In this document: positions 33,601 to 45,275 of the stretch, in pieces
Numbering within the stretch: position 1 is the stretch's first letter
Layout of the letters: each line of letters begins with the position of its first letter
From: Coenobita brevimanus
Lineage: Eukaryota; Arthropoda; Malacostraca; Decapoda; Coenobitidae
Length of the DNA stretch: 64,000 bases
Direction of reading: 5' to 3'
Assembly: GCA_032717465.1 (NCBI GenBank)
Contig: CM064671.1
Coordinates: 53,569,991-53,633,990, forward strand
Notes under the pieces: model-generated
Told to the model about the DNA's origin: nothing
What the model saw: the letters and a program-made list of their open reading frames with translations, nothing else
Databases searched by the model: none
Position numbers and translations under genes: made by a program

Positions 33601-34115
33601 ACTCACGTTCAAATTTCGCTTTCACCCACATCAGTCTCGATGACACCTCCTTCCATTCAGTCACACACTGCTGTACTTCTGGACTCACTAACAAGGCCAC
33701 ACCTTCTCTTGCCCTTCCTCTATCAGCACCTGACAATCTTCCATTCACACTTCCAAACTTAGACTCGCCTTCCTCTTTCATTTTCGTTTCAGTCATAGCT
33801 AGCACATGCAACTTTCTTCTCACAAACATTCTCTCAATCTCCTTCCTTTTAGCCTCAATCGTATCACATCCACGAAAATTCATAGACCCAATCATCAGGG
33901 TACGGGGATAACTCAATCTCCCATCCCTTTCTCTGGCCTGTCTCTTTTTAGGAACAAAAAACAGGGATGGGGGTCCCTAGTCCCCTCACCCCGCCCTTTT
34001 TATTCGCCTTTTACGACACGCAGGGAATACGGTGGCAGTATTCTTCCTAACACAACCTGGCCGCAGAGTAGTACTGCCGCCCCATAGTGTGGCCAGGTTG
34101 TGTCCCCCCCGCCAC
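30634..34115 (-). mobile_element. LINE-H, near full-length copy H3
   Basis: Minus strand, about 3.5 kb. 5' non-coding about 34115-33920. Endonuclease 33916-33063: GSMNFRGC, AMTETKM, VVMMGDLNARVG, then after a frameshift MSDHYLVEGKLRVG. Linker and RT fingers 32868-32179: KMFWKKVKRVGKGE, RWVEYFERLLNVEEE, VVPLYKGKGDKYECISFRG. RT palm 31744-31298: KQLLFADDTALVADSEE (catalytic FADD kept). C-terminus 31181-30939: RWFGHMERMDNERLV. At least four frame interruptions, one of them a palindromic insertion at 32151-32185. The long plus-strand frames here are shadows. Confidence 0.88.
32151..32185. repeat. Perfect 15-bp inverted repeat disrupting the LINE-H RT
   Basis: TCTCTAACTCTCTTA, a 5-nt loop ATAAT, then TAAGAGAGTTAGAGA. 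On the minus strand this lies between KVYCRVLI and KRVRDGTEGVIGEEQCGF, motifs expected to be adjacent. It adds stops and shifts the frame. Confidence 0.9.
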
Positions 34116-34123
34116 AGGGTGGA

Positions 34124-34150
34124 CAGAGAGAGAGAGAGAGAGAGAGAGAG
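34124..34150. repeat. (GA)n beside the exon 2 donor site
   Basis: About 13 GA units. On the gene strand the intron begins GTAACGCTG and then turns into (CT)n. Confidence 0.95.
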
Positions 34151-34159
34151 CAGCGTTAC

Positions 34160-34259
34160 CTTTTGTTCAAGCCTGCTAATAACGGAGAGTCTTTTTGTGT
34201 GATGACTGCTGACTTAGACGGCAGGAAGCCCTCTTTTGACTGGTAGAACTTGCACTCAC
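34160..34259 (-). CDS. Ionotropic receptor exon 2: middle of ligand-binding S2 lobe
   Basis: 100 bp, minus strand. Acceptor GTCTGTCCCCATAG, donor GTAACG. It completes a Gly codon started in exon 1 and adds 32 codons, starting ECKFYQSKEGF and including SAVITQKDSPLLAGLNK, ending two bases into an Arg codon. In glutamate receptors this is the segment after the third ligand-contact region: a Cys (partner of the one in exon 3), then F...a..k.SpL...(l/v)N. Phase 1 in and phase 2 out match the neighbouring exons. The GECKF start fits iGluR/IR S2 and no other family I know. Confidence 0.72.
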
Positions 34260-34359
34260 CTATGGGGACAGACATCAGTGTGTAACACGATTCCTGTAGG
34301 ATATCTATTTGGCATAACACATCTTTAGTAACACACCCAGACACACTCCTACCTACCTA

Positions 34360-34360
<1 letters not shown>

Positions 34361-34449
<89 letters not shown>
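34361..34449. repeat. (AC)n microsatellite
   Basis: About 44 AC units in the receptor intron. Confidence 0.98.
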
Positions 34450-34450
<1 letters not shown>

Positions 34451-35484
34451 CACATTCATAAATTTTAATTTTTCGTGTTAAGTGTTGGGTATCTGCGAGG
34501 TTTACAACAACAGTGTCTGTTCTCTCACTGTGACCGCCTAACCTTCTCTACATTGGTCATGAAAATCCTTCCACCTCATCCCTATGGAAGGTCTGCTTAA
34601 ATTCTACCAAGTCTATGGAAATCAGAGCCAGATCAAGCATTTGGGAACTAAGGTGTGTGGGATGGAGGTTGATTTCAAAACAAAGTGTTGCAAGTCCGAA
34701 TTAATGTCGAGTCATTACCAACTTCGTCGGTTTATTATCAAATTCCCTTTTGAACTGAACTAATTCTATGACAACATTTATGTAACACATTTTTTGCTTA
34801 TTGTTTTGGAAAAACATTGTTCTTATGAGTAATCGTTAGTCTCCTGATAATAGGGTGACGAGCCCCAGTCACGCGCCTCCCAACCTAAATCTTGCCTGAC
34901 TCACATTCATTCTGCAGCTCCTTCACTGTGATGACTTCTTTTGTGACCGCTGCCATCAATTGATTTTAACTGTGTCCAGTGTAGTTCTCGCAGTGAGGGT
35001 TGTACAAATTCATTGTCCATTGTTCTCACATTTTTATTTCATCAACATCTTAACAACAATGGACATCTTATTTTTTTTTTCTTATACTGATACTGTATTA
35101 GTTTCACTTACATATTTTCATGTGGGTACTAACACGCCTTTATGCAGACCCCTTACAACCTCTGTCGTCCCTGGCATTTTTCCTTCAATGTTTTTGTAAC
35201 ACAAGACACTGTCATTTTTTAGCCTAATGCTATACAAGAATTTCACATTACCGGTAACTATATAATATGGGCATTACCAAACATTTATGCAATTGTGTCG
35301 AATCCTCTATGATACTTCCTTATTTCGTGTGAATTCCATATAACATACAGTAGATATCTTACCTCCTTCAAATGGGCGCTTTTCCACTCTTTTCAGTGGA
35401 TGCCCATATTATTAAAAATGAATGAGCAGAGGTGTGACACATCAAATTAGTGACAGTCATTTATGAACATTAAGATTATTTTCG
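34450..35484. other. Receptor intron, unassigned
   Basis: No element or exon recognised. Confidence 0.45.
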
Positions 35485-37190
35485 GGGCGCAAAAAAAGAA
35501 CGTATATAATGAGTGAATGCGAAACAGAGGTATGGGGAAAGTTGACAGACGGAATAGAGAGTTACATGCAGAGAAGTGGAGAGAGGTGAAAAGACTAGTA
35601 AGAGTGAATAAGAAGAGATTGGATAAGGAATTAGAAAGGAATTAGAGTGTAAAGTGAAGGAAATTTAAGAAAATGTTCTGCTAGGATAGGAGAGTAAGAC
35701 AGGACGGCATAGAAGGAAGTGGGGGAGTGAAAAATAAAAATGGCAGATTGCTGCGGGAGAAGGGATAAAAAGCGTGCATATAGAGGGGAAAACTTTAATG
35801 ACCTGTTAAACACAGAGAATGAAAGTAAAGCCAGTAAGTCCCCTGTACACAGGAAAAAGGAAAAAAAGAAGTGTGTGGCAATAATAGCTTCATTTGTCTT
35901 CTTGGTGTAACACGAAAAGTATAAGATAAGATACTTATTGGCAGAGTTAAGGAAATGACAGAGGAATTATTTGGCGAAGAACAAGGAGGTTTCAGGAAAG
36001 GAGAATGTTGTGTAGATCAAATATTCATCCTAAGGTGTTTGGTGGAAAAGTTTCTAGGGAAAGGGAGAAAAATTTACTCACCCCTCATGGATATGGAGGA
36101 CACGTATGACAGAGTGCATACAGTAGACAATGAATGTGGAAATCATTAAATAATATACAGATGTTGAATTCCTTGAAGAGTATGAAAGAGGGCACTAGGG
36201 CTGCGTTGCGTTTGGGTGGTTTACTGTGTGAAATTTTCTGTGTGAATGTTGACTTGAAAAAGGGATATGCCGTTGAAACAGGGATATGCCATGTCCCCAT
36301 GGTTTATCAATTAGTATATTGATGGAGTTATAAAAGAGAAACAAGGTAGGGCCGTGTAAATTGGAGCCGTCATAATACGGGAGGGCAGTGTTTGGAAACT
36401 TCCCGTTCTCTTGTTTGCAGATTTTACTCTACTGTAAATTGAAGAGGAACAAGAACTACAAGGTTTGGTGAATTAGTCTAGGAGAGTATGTAAGAAACAG
36501 AATATAAAGGTGAATGTAGGGAGAACAGTTTTGGTCTTCTAGGGAAACGAAGTAATGCACAGTGATAATCAATGGTGAGGAAATGGAAAAATATGAGCGC
36601 ATTTAAGTATTTGAGTAGTGTAATGAGGACGGATGGAAATTTAAAGGATGAAGTGCTTCAATGGGTACAACAGCGAAGAACGGTTGCTGGTTAATTAATA
36701 ACAGTTCTAATACATGGGGAAATAAGCATGGAAAGTTAAAGTCACTGCATGATAATATTGTGATACCCACACTGAGTTATGGAAGTGAAACTTGGGTCTA
36801 GTTTGAAGTACACAAGTCAAGAGTGGGAGCAGTGGACCAGAACTATTTGAGAGGAGCATGTGGAGTTACATGGAGAGACAGACTGGCAATAAGGAAGCGA
36901 AGGAGAGTTGTAGTGTGGATGTGGGTGTGATAGAAAACTTAAGGAGAAACACAATGAGCTGGTTGTACCATATGGAGAGGAGGGAGAGTGAGAAACTAAC
37001 GAGGAGAGTGTATGTGAGTGAGGTGGAGAGGGAAAGAAGGTAGGGGAGACCGAGGATGAGATGGAGGGATAGAGTAGATAGGTAAATGAGAGTGGGGTTA
37101 TAAGTCTGGAGAAGGGCAGTGAAATGGCAGGGAACCGGGCTACATGGAGGCGATTTGTTTGTAGCCACCCCTTACGGGATTAAGGCGTCT
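35485..37190 (+). mobile_element. LINE-H fragment (copy H4), internally deleted
   Basis: The plus strand starts like H1 (ATAATGAGTGAATGCGAAACAG). After FNDLLNTENESKAS it jumps, at about 35835, to the RT region (EEQGGFRKGECCVDQIFILR, 35960-36040). The palm region is degraded (a stop disrupts the FADD position near 36420). The C-terminus ends with RRNTMSWLYHMERRESE (36930-37000) and a tail to about 37190. It is antisense to the receptor gene, inside the intron between exons 1 and 2. Confidence 0.8.
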
Positions 37191-38048
37191 GACTATTCAG
37201 GAGACAGAGAAATAGAAAGACAGTTTACAATCCATATGACTGCATATATTCAGCAATGACGTAGAAAGACTGGATAAGTTGTTTCCTCATTATAGTCTTT
37301 GGATATTATTGTAAAACTCTGAGGGCTTGTACACACCCTTGAGGTAGTATCTGCATCCTTTAACAGGTGCCCAAGAGAGATGCCTTCATGCGATGGCACT
37401 GATATAACTGGGCTGTGGAGGTGCCCAGTTATACAAACCTCCCTGAACTCCCTGTCTTTTCCCCCAAACAAGGATGGTGATCTACAATAGAGGAGGAACT
37501 TCAACTTATACGCCACATGGTGCACATTCAGATGAGCCAGGCATTGCAGCAAGAACCCGTTGACTCTTTACTTTTTATTTATTTTTTTTCTTTTTTTACA
37601 CAACAGAGGAAATATTTCGCATATTATGAGACTGCAGCATTTCCTTGACAAGCAAAGCGTCCTTTTATCTAAGGAGATACCAATTACTTATATGGATGTT
37701 TTATGTAGAATGCTGGAGTTGGGATAATATTAAAGACACAGTATTACAGACAGTTCACCAGAGGATGAGGATGCTGCACACTACAAATACTGTAGTTTAT
37801 AAAGACACTCAATATTTCCAGCACCGAGAGGGTATGAATGCATGCCACCATGTGAATAATAATACATTTATTCCCATGATATTTGCATTTTGTGCATGCA
37901 TCACATTATTCTTTTTAGTAAAACAGTAGATTTTTGGTGTTTATGAAATAGTTCCTTCTTAATTCACCAATAAGCCCAAACTATTTCACGTAGCCCAATG
38001 CCACACGAAATTCTTTAGCTCTGCAGAGATGCTGCTAGACCAGAGGCA
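37191..38048. other. Receptor intron with an unidentified 100-codon frame
   Basis: The minus frame 37250-37552 is open for 100 codons (contains REFREVCITGHLHSPVI and ISLGHLLKDAD). I recognise no family and see no convincing splice sites that would place it in the receptor reading frame. It may be a retroelement scrap or chance. Confidence 0.3.
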
Positions 38049-38175
<127 letters not shown>

Positions 38176-39241
38176 TTAAATACCTAAAAAGTGCTGAGAA
38201 GGGAATCTGGGGATTATATGTAAATAGTTAATAAAAACATTGCATGTATGTTGTCATTATCGGACATTAAATCGCGACAAGTATTGCAAGTGCATCTACT
38301 GCAGAGCCGTTGGTCTTTTACCTTATCTTGTGTCCGTTACCTATGGCATGTTCTTTTCAGCATCCAGTTAATACCTTACGCTGGCCCGATTTACAAACTT
38401 TCCACCAAGGTTGCTCAGTCTGGATCAAAACTGACCAGTTGCACTTGTTCTGTGACCTCAGTCTAAGTGAAATGTCCTTTGTTGACCTTATTTGTCATCT
38501 GTTCCCTGTGAAAAGTTTAAATTCGAACGGAAGCTTATGCACTGTTTTATCACACTTAGTGTTTCTTTTTCCTCTCCTTTTCTACATGTACTAAATTTTT
38601 TAGGCTCCAGTGATGGAACTTCTGCTGTCTGTTGCTAGCTGGAACTGAATAATAGGTTCGTAAGCTTAAACCTTTTATCGCCAAGTGCAATGCAAAGCCT
38701 AATTTTTGCGAGTATTTTTGAAATGTCTGATCATTAGGTATGGTTCGGCGTCATCCCACAGTACAGGGTGCATACAGCAGATATGGAGGGCATAATATGT
38801 TCCACCATCGTCACATGAATCAGAAATGATCGTCAATATCTGGGGGTTCGCATTCCACGTCGCTGTCTGTGGTTTAAGCATACGGCATATAGGTTGCTCC
38901 AGCCATGTGGGGGTTAATGGTGAGGATGTTAGCTCTTAAGGTTCTTTGACTCCCACCCAACTGAATACAAAACTTAGATTCTAGTTCTAATAGGATACTA
39001 GAATACTTATGAACATAACAACATTGGTTTTACTAATATTTACACTCAGTTTAAAATGAATCACCCTCATCATAGAAAGAAAACATCTGACATTAGTTGG
39101 AACAGATGACAAACATATCCCATTCTTAAACATGTATGCTACCAACCCTATGGATTTTCCTAGGTCTAAACATACAACACAGAAGGAAAACTAGGAAATA
39201 CTTGTCACTTCTCTTGATGTACTAAATAATATGTTACTTAC
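38176..39241. other. Receptor intron, unassigned
   Basis: No gene or element recognised. Short open frames at 38248-38594 lack motifs. Confidence 0.45.
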
Positions 39242-39419
39242 CACTTTCGGAATATTCCTTGGCAATCACGTTTGTTAAGTCAATATTATTATCGATGAGA
39301 ACGTGGTGGCCTTTCTCCACGAGTCTCAAACTGTTAGAGAACTCATAGGAAAACTGAAAAGTCAGTCGGCCATCATCTTCTGTCTGGGCCACTTCTCGGA
39401 ACAATCCGTCTTTAACCGT
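39242..39419 (-). CDS. Ionotropic receptor exon 1 of three seen: start of ligand-binding S2 lobe
   Basis: 178 bp, minus strand. Acceptor TATTCATTTTTCAG, donor GTAAGT (consensus). 59 codons plus one base: it starts TVKDGLFREVAQ and includes LTFQFSYEF and VEKGHHVLIDNNIDL, ending KEYSES before a split Gly codon. In IR/iGluR proteins the region after the pore carries a short helix, then ..V..G.HAFI..., which this resembles. Preceding exons (S1, pore, M1-M3) would end in phase 0 and lie to the right; none was found up to 64 kb, so the upstream intron is either over 24 kb or the gene is broken. One open frame without stops and consensus splice sites argue for a live gene. Confidence 0.72.
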
Positions 39420-39955
39420 CTGAAAAATGAATACATGAGTTAGGTAATGTTCTTCAAAGACAAGCACCTGATCTGGTTCGCATCAGACGTTTGGACATAT
39501 TAACTTACCCACGGACCTTGTGTTTCTGCATGTAAAATAAAAACCTAACGCCTAAAAAATTTTACAGCGGCGTCTTCTCTATATGAGAACTATTTCCAGA
39601 CAATTGTCGGAACACCCCACCTTAGTCTGCTTAGAAAACATATATATAAGACACATAATATCACTCAGAGGTAGGAGGCAGGTTTTCTTTACTAAAACTC
39701 ATTCACACAGTCACTTAAGCGAGGTGATTGCCGCAGGACACAAAGTCCCACTCACTCTCCGACTCTGAATTGTTCCTCCTTGCAAGCCTCCAGGCAGTGA
39801 CACTTCCCACCCTAAGATTTTCCGACAGGAACAATCGACATTTTCCACCTATGAATAATATGGTCTTTTCATAAGTGTCCTCCACTCAAAATTTATTGTT
39901 TTAGATATTATTATATACTAGACATCAAGTCAGTCACACAGAGTAATCGCTTTGC
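39420..39955. other. Receptor intron, unassigned
   Basis: No coding or repeat signal recognised. Confidence 0.45.
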
Positions 39956-39959
39956 AAAC

Positions 39960-40800
39960 ACTCAGTAGCACAGAACCAGTAATATCTCATGAAACAGCGT
40001 AGTCGCTTAGTGGCTTAGGAGTCAATTTGCTCCCCCAAGGTATTGTTTAATGTTCATGCCTCAAAGCCATGAAATAAGACATGGAGAGTCGGTGCCTTGA
40101 TGATGCTAAACAAATATCCTCGCCAAATCCATAATGCCAGGGACCAGACCAATCGACGTGGGACTTGGTCAACAGACCTGCTATTTCTATGGATTACTCA
40201 ACCAATATAACTGAATCTTTCCAATATTTATTCATTAACACATGACTGAACATTTTGTACTGTTTCATCCAAGAAATCTTCCTGTGCCTGGACCTTGGTC
40301 TTAGCTCAGACCATTAGTCCTTGTGATATCACGTTCTCGTTGATTGCCTTGAAAGCGGTCTCATTTTCTGGCTACAGACGATCTATCATCAGACAGTCTC
40401 TATGGAGATCCCATGGAGTAGCATGAGTTTCAGTATTGCTTTCCAATTTACCAAGCCAAATGCCTTCTTGAGACTGACCTAAATTTCAAGCAGCTCTTGC
40501 CAAAACTAACAGCAGCGTTGTACGTGAACACAAAATCTTAGGGTCTGTTAAATTGTAAGATGTAGGTTAATCTGGATTACTCAGGCCTCTGAGACTTTAA
40601 TAAATGGCTCCGGGTATGCACTAACAACTCATTTTGCAAGAAAATCACCTGGCCATTGAAAATTAGATCACCATAGGAATTAAAACAATAATAGTGTTTT
40701 CCTGTCACTCTCTATACACAGATAGCCAGACCTACTGTCTACCCAGGTGGAATGATACTACAGAGTGGGGCACAAACACCTGATGTTTTTTTTTAATATT
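39960..40800 (-). mobile_element. LINE-L, RT to C-terminal part, decayed
   Basis: Minus-strand translation in several frames gives SIIPPG-stop-TVGLAICV, then LVHTRSHLLKSQRPE, LKKAFGLVNWKA, AKTKVQAQEDFLDETVQN and APTLHVLFHGFEA. These fit the RT region of a LINE common in arthropods and often annotated as craniofacial-development-protein-2-like. The GVRQGC and FADD segments are deleted. It pairs with two segments further right. Confidence 0.65.
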
Positions 40801-41279
40801 GTTGCTATCGTTACAGGTTTGGTTCACTGGCGACGTGTTGACTGTCTCACAGTTCACAGCTTGAGGTTTAGTCAGCATCGATAGCTTTTCTGTATGGGAG
40901 CGTGTTGTTGCAGAAGAAACGTTCATCAAAACAAACTCAGAACCAACTACACAGAGGGCGTTTGGGAAACATTTTAACACACGAATCTCGCTTTCTCGGA
41001 ATTCTGTGTTATTGTAATAAAGGAAATGGCATGAAGATACTTCTGTGTGAGACTCAAATCCTCCTGGCCGCCGTCGATCAGTCCGTACACATGAACACGT
41101 GATCTGTGGCCAAGAAGCCATCCACAGAGGCCCAGCAAGATCAGCTCGATGTCATTCTCTGGCACTTGGTCCTACATCGGATCCTGCATTGTGATTTAAA
41201 ACTAACACATCAGATGAAACTCCATACATTTCTGAATCTTTCTGAGCCTAAAATATTATTGTTTAACTAACACACTGGT
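40801..41279 (-). other. Unidentified segment inside LINE-L, hosting piggyBac A2
   Basis: Together with about 43248-43330 this forms an insertion of roughly 0.55 kb between adjacent parts of the LINE-L RT. Overlapping minus frames (40974-41165 with LGLCGWLLGHRSRVHVYGL; 40732-41121) show no family I know. It could be another element or a host exon scrap. Confidence 0.35.
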
Positions 41280-41283
41280 TTAA

Positions 41284-43243
41284 CCCCTACACCGCGGGCT
41301 TGTTTAGCAATGACTTGCGTGTGCCGCTTGGTTATTTGGGCTCCGACAGACTCTCAAAAAATATTTGCCAAAAATCAGTTATTAGTCCTAGAATAATAAA
41401 ATTAAATATGCTTATGGCACATACCTTCAGCTTTCTCCTGGAATGATTGTTGAGCCTTCGTCGGTTACCATAGGACTTGTGGAGACCTCTGAAGTAGGGT
41501 AACGAAGTCTCCACTTTACACTTCCCGACAACCCGTAATATGATTACCACAGCCAGATACAAACACTATAAACACTATTCTACAATTTTCAAGTAGTTTG
41601 GGATCCATACTAAAAAAAAAACACTGTGAAAGCAATGGAAATTACGAGCGCGTCTGATCGTCGCACTGGCACTAGTTCGCTCTTGGTAGTCTGTCATTTA
41701 TTATTCATAAAACCCCTCACACTTTATATTTCTATTACTATATAACACTTATATATATCTACAGTCTTTATCCATAAGTTTCCTTCAGTAGTATTAGTTT
41801 ATTGTCACTGTAGGGATTCAATTTCTTTCAGTAAAATACATAGCATTCACTTTCTCGTCCTGTATGCTGGCATTGAGAGTGAATGTCACTTTCATCTTCA
41901 CTCTCATAACTCATAGCATTCAGACATGCTAGAGTGAAACTTTTCATTACTCCTAGGGCATATACTCGTGTTCTTATAATACTACTCATTTACATTTCTA
42001 TTTACGTTCTCTATTTTATTTACGTTATTTACATTTCTATTTTATTTACACTGTGTTGTGCACTGTCACTTGAAATAACTTATAAAACTATTTTCCATTG
42101 TTCACGTATATTTACATTCATTACTTTCACTTGCTGTTTACACATTATTTACACATTATTTACAATTCCACTTGCACTGTTTTACTCAATAGAAAGATCG
42201 TAGTCACTCTTTTATCAATTGTCAGCCCTTTACCTCTTTCCACACGAGGTTTAGTAGGGGGTAAAGGTCACAGGGCCATTTGCATGGGGGTGAAAAAAGG
42301 CCTTGAAGTCAGCAAGAAGAAACATACGTACTCTCGGTTCGGAAGATGAGAGTGAACTGATAACGGAGGACCAGCGTGGAGGCCTGCTAGGGGTTATTCA
42401 GAGTTACCAATATTACTTCTTGAAACAGCTAAGTCTAGCACTGATATGATTGGCAGGAAATCTAGACAATACATTATAAATTTGGTAGTTCTAGGTGAAT
42501 GTAAATATCACTTAGGCTTCTCCCTTCCCTCCTTACATGTATATTTATTACGAAAATAGATTAGAGGCCTACTTAGGAGATATATATTCAGAGCTACCAA
42601 TGTTATATCTTGAAACAGCTTTGTCTAGCACTGATATGATTGGCAGGAAATCTAGACAATACATTATAAATTAGGTAGTTCCAGGTGAATGTAAATATCA
42701 CTTAGGCTTCTCCCTTCCCTCCTTACATGTATATTTATTACGAAAATAGATTATACGGCATATTTCAAGGGAAAAAAACAGCGAAAATTAGCGAACGAGT
42801 GCACGTGAGGTGTTGTCAGGTGATAATTAGCCAATTCCAGGTGTATGGCACTCTCACTTACCTTATTTCTTTCTTGTATATATTATTTGGTATAAGAATA
42901 GGACATAGGGCTTATTTCAATGGATGAAATCAGTGAAAAATTCCAGGGAAGATTTACTTAGCGTAGCACGGCCGGGCAGGCCAGAGGATAGGGTAATGGA
43001 GGGGGGGTAGGGAGGGGAGTCAAGAATGGGGAGAAATGGCTAAATTGTCAGCAATAGATGGGAGTACAGATGAGATTAGGAGTGCTGACTAGTGTTGGAC
43101 ATTGGCAGTACTGATAGATGATACAAGCCCCCACTTGGAAGCCTGGGTGAATTCAAAATAACACAGAATCACAAAAGCGACGCCCCGCGGTATGATCCCT
43201 TGCTCCCAAGCGTCACGAAAGTGACGCCCCGCGGTTAAGGGGT
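41284..43243 (-). mobile_element. piggyBac family A, non-autonomous copy A2
   Basis: TTAA at 41280-41283 and 43244-43247, both intact. The left end CCCCTACACCGCGGG is the inverse of A1's right end, and the right end CCGCGGTTAAGGGG is the inverse of A1's left end, so it is inverted relative to A1. The left ~900 bp match A1's 3' region; the right ~830 bp match A1's 5' region. The transposase is missing, with the deletion joint near 42220-42400. An internal 190-bp tandem duplication lies at about 42405-42785. Confidence 0.92.
42405..42785. repeat. 190-bp tandem duplication in piggyBac A2
   Basis: TGGCAGGAAATCTAGACAAT occurs at 42451 and 42641; both are followed by AGGTGAATGTAAATATCAC and the same following sequence. 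Only one unit is present in A3, so the duplication is specific to this copy. Confidence 0.9.
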
Positions 43244-43249
43244 TAATAA

Positions 43250-43477
43250 TAAATTTATAAACCGTCAAGTGTTTCTGTCCCTCCCTGCAGTAGGACAAAC
43301 GGCTTTTATTACTGCATGCAGTCCATGAACCATGATTTCGCTCCCAGCTTTAATCAGTTCCGCAGGGATGCCAAAGAAAACAGACATTCTACCACTTTCT
43401 CAGCCTAGTCACTGCCTTCTGGATTTCATCTAGTGGAGTCATGGCACCGTTGATTGCGTCTAGTGCATGCTCACCAT
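43250..43477 (-). mobile_element. LINE-L, RT fingers segment
   Basis: Minus-strand translation includes INGAMTPLDEIQKAVTRLRKW and, after a shift, AELIKAGSEIMVHGLHAVI-like sequence, the start of the RT domain. It lies between piggyBac A2 and B2. Confidence 0.6.
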
Positions 43478-43879
43478 TTAACCCGCCCCGTACCGACCAG
43501 TTCATTACCAAACTCACCCCCAAAACCTGACAAGTTTTCGATTTAATTATTTTGGCTCAAACATCCGCTTTTGATGTGAAACAATGGAAAATCACCAAAA
43601 AGTGCTTACCTACGCTTATAAGTGGTCAGGACAGGTAAGCCTCTGTGCACCTGGTCTCGTACTCTGTGGATGTGCGGTGCAGCTGCCGCGTTTTCTGTTG
43701 TGGGGTAGCTATTTGAAACTAACCAGGATACATAAATAGAAGTTTATTTGGTAAAAATTTACATGTACTATATGAATATACTGGTTTTCAAACAAAAACA
43801 TAGGCAATATAAGCGAAGGTTCATTATTGGAACACCTGAAAATCTCCAATTTCTTGCATAATTGACTACCTGAGACTGT

Positions 43880-44395
43880 TGTTTCAACTTACCATCTATT
43901 TCTCAACTTACAATATACTTTTGTACAAATATTATACCATTTTCAACTTTCTCTAACAGTTATCAATATTGACAGGCCTTACTGTTACAATGTGCGTAAT
44001 ATTATCGCATATTGACATGCCTTACTATTATACTGAGCATGATAATCTTGCAAGCACACAGTATTACATTCTATTCTTCAATTTCCATTCTACTTTTCCA
44101 CAAAGATTACACCAATTTTCAACTTCTATAACTGTTATCAGATCCTGACAGGCCTTACTATTGTAGTGAGCGTAATGTTAACGCATATTTACATGCTGAA
44201 CATGATATTCTCACAAGCACACATATGACATTCTATTCGTCAACTTCCATTATACTTTTCCGCAAAGATTATTAACATTTTCCAACCATCTATAATTGTT
44301 ATCACATATATACATGACTTAGTATTATAGTAAGTGTGATATTCTCGCAAGCACACAGTATCACATATTGCCTGGCATTACTAGAGTGTACATAC
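43880..44395. repeat. Diverged ~165-bp tandem array in piggyBac B2
   Basis: About three units, each with ACTTTTC.ACAAAGATTA, AACTGTTATCA, GACAGGCCTTACTATT and GAGCGTAAT.TTA.CGCATAT. The units differ from each other by point changes and small indels. Confidence 0.8.
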
Positions 44396-44471
44396 ATACA
44401 CACATTATCAGGGTGTGGAGAAGAGGGTGGTGGGGGTGGTTGGGGAAGCGGAGAGCGGCGCCCTTCCCCAC

Positions 44472-45020
44472 TCACGCTCCTTTTTCCTTTTCTTTTTCCT
44501 TTCCCCTTCCCCTTCCCTTTCGTCCCTTTCCCCACATCACAGGGCTGTGGGGAGGAAGTGCGGGAGCTCCCTGTCTACCACCACCACTTTCACTTTCCAC
44601 ACCACTCACTCCCGCCCCTACACCGCCGCCTTCCCCAGACAAAACAAGAGGCCCATTCCTTACACGCCTTCTCGCCCCTTCCATTCCACGTGGAGAGATC
44701 CGTTCCGATCCCAACCACGTGGGAACACCACGTCCACCTGCTCCGCCCTCGTCCTCGTCCGACCCTTCGTGTACAGGATGGAGAGAGGTGCTTGCACGTC
44801 CTGGTGGTCTAGCCTGGCCTTCCCTTGCCAGACGATATGTAATTGGTGACAGTATCTCCTCGTCATTAATGCTCATCTCCTTGTCAGGTAGCGCATAGTC
44901 TTTGTCAATGACATAGTCGTTGACTGGCGAATCACTGTCGCCATTGAAGGCCTCGGCTGGGTAGGCATCCAGGATGGCTTGGATTTCCTCGTCAGAGAGA
45001 CCTCAGCGTACCATGTCTGT
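44472..45020 (-). pseudogene. piggyBac B2 transposase N-terminal remnant
   Basis: Minus strand, from an ATG near 45013. The third codon is followed by a TGA, then GLSDEEIQAILDAY and DSDSPVNDYVIDKDYALPD lead into the open frame 44876-44472 (ITYRLAREGQARP, EGSDEDEGGAGGRG). It matches the acidic N-terminus in B3 (GLSDDEIQSALDVF) and C (GLSDEEIQELLKF). No catalytic body follows. Confidence 0.65.
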
Positions 45021-45275
45021 CCTGGGTCACTACTAACAGGTGAGTGGCCGAGTCACAGGTTAGCGTGGGTCACGCAGGGTCAGGGAGTGTCCCCACCTGG
45101 TCGTGGATAGAGGAAGGTGTCACACATCTACGTACCAAAAATCACCCGCAAAATATGAAAAAAATTGCAAACGGCGGACCTTGCAATTGCAAAACATACA
45201 CCATACGTTGTGGGGACTCACCTTGAAAAAAAAGTTGCAATGTGCATCGTATGTTGTGGGTACAGGGTGGGTTAA

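Larger units (their letters stand above)
43482..45271 (-). mobile_element. piggyBac family B, non-autonomous copy B2
   Basis: TTAA at 43478-43481 and 45272-45275. Left end CCCGCCCCGTACCGACC. Right end, inverted, CCCACCCTGTACCCAC. The right arm carries GCAATTGCAAGGT as in B1 and B3. It contains a ~165-bp tandem array and an N-terminal transposase remnant, but no catalytic domain. Its orientation is opposite to B1 and the same as B3. It sits in LINE-L. Confidence 0.9.

Noticed and set aside
30903..33911. Long plus-strand open frames (up to 300 codons, His/Ser/Pro-rich)
   Set aside because: They are complements of the LINE-H endonuclease-RT on the minus strand and contain no family motif.
44336..44898. 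Plus-strand Pro/Ser/Phe-rich frames
   Set aside because: They are antisense to the piggyBac B2 N-terminal remnant, which is supported by matches in B3 and C.
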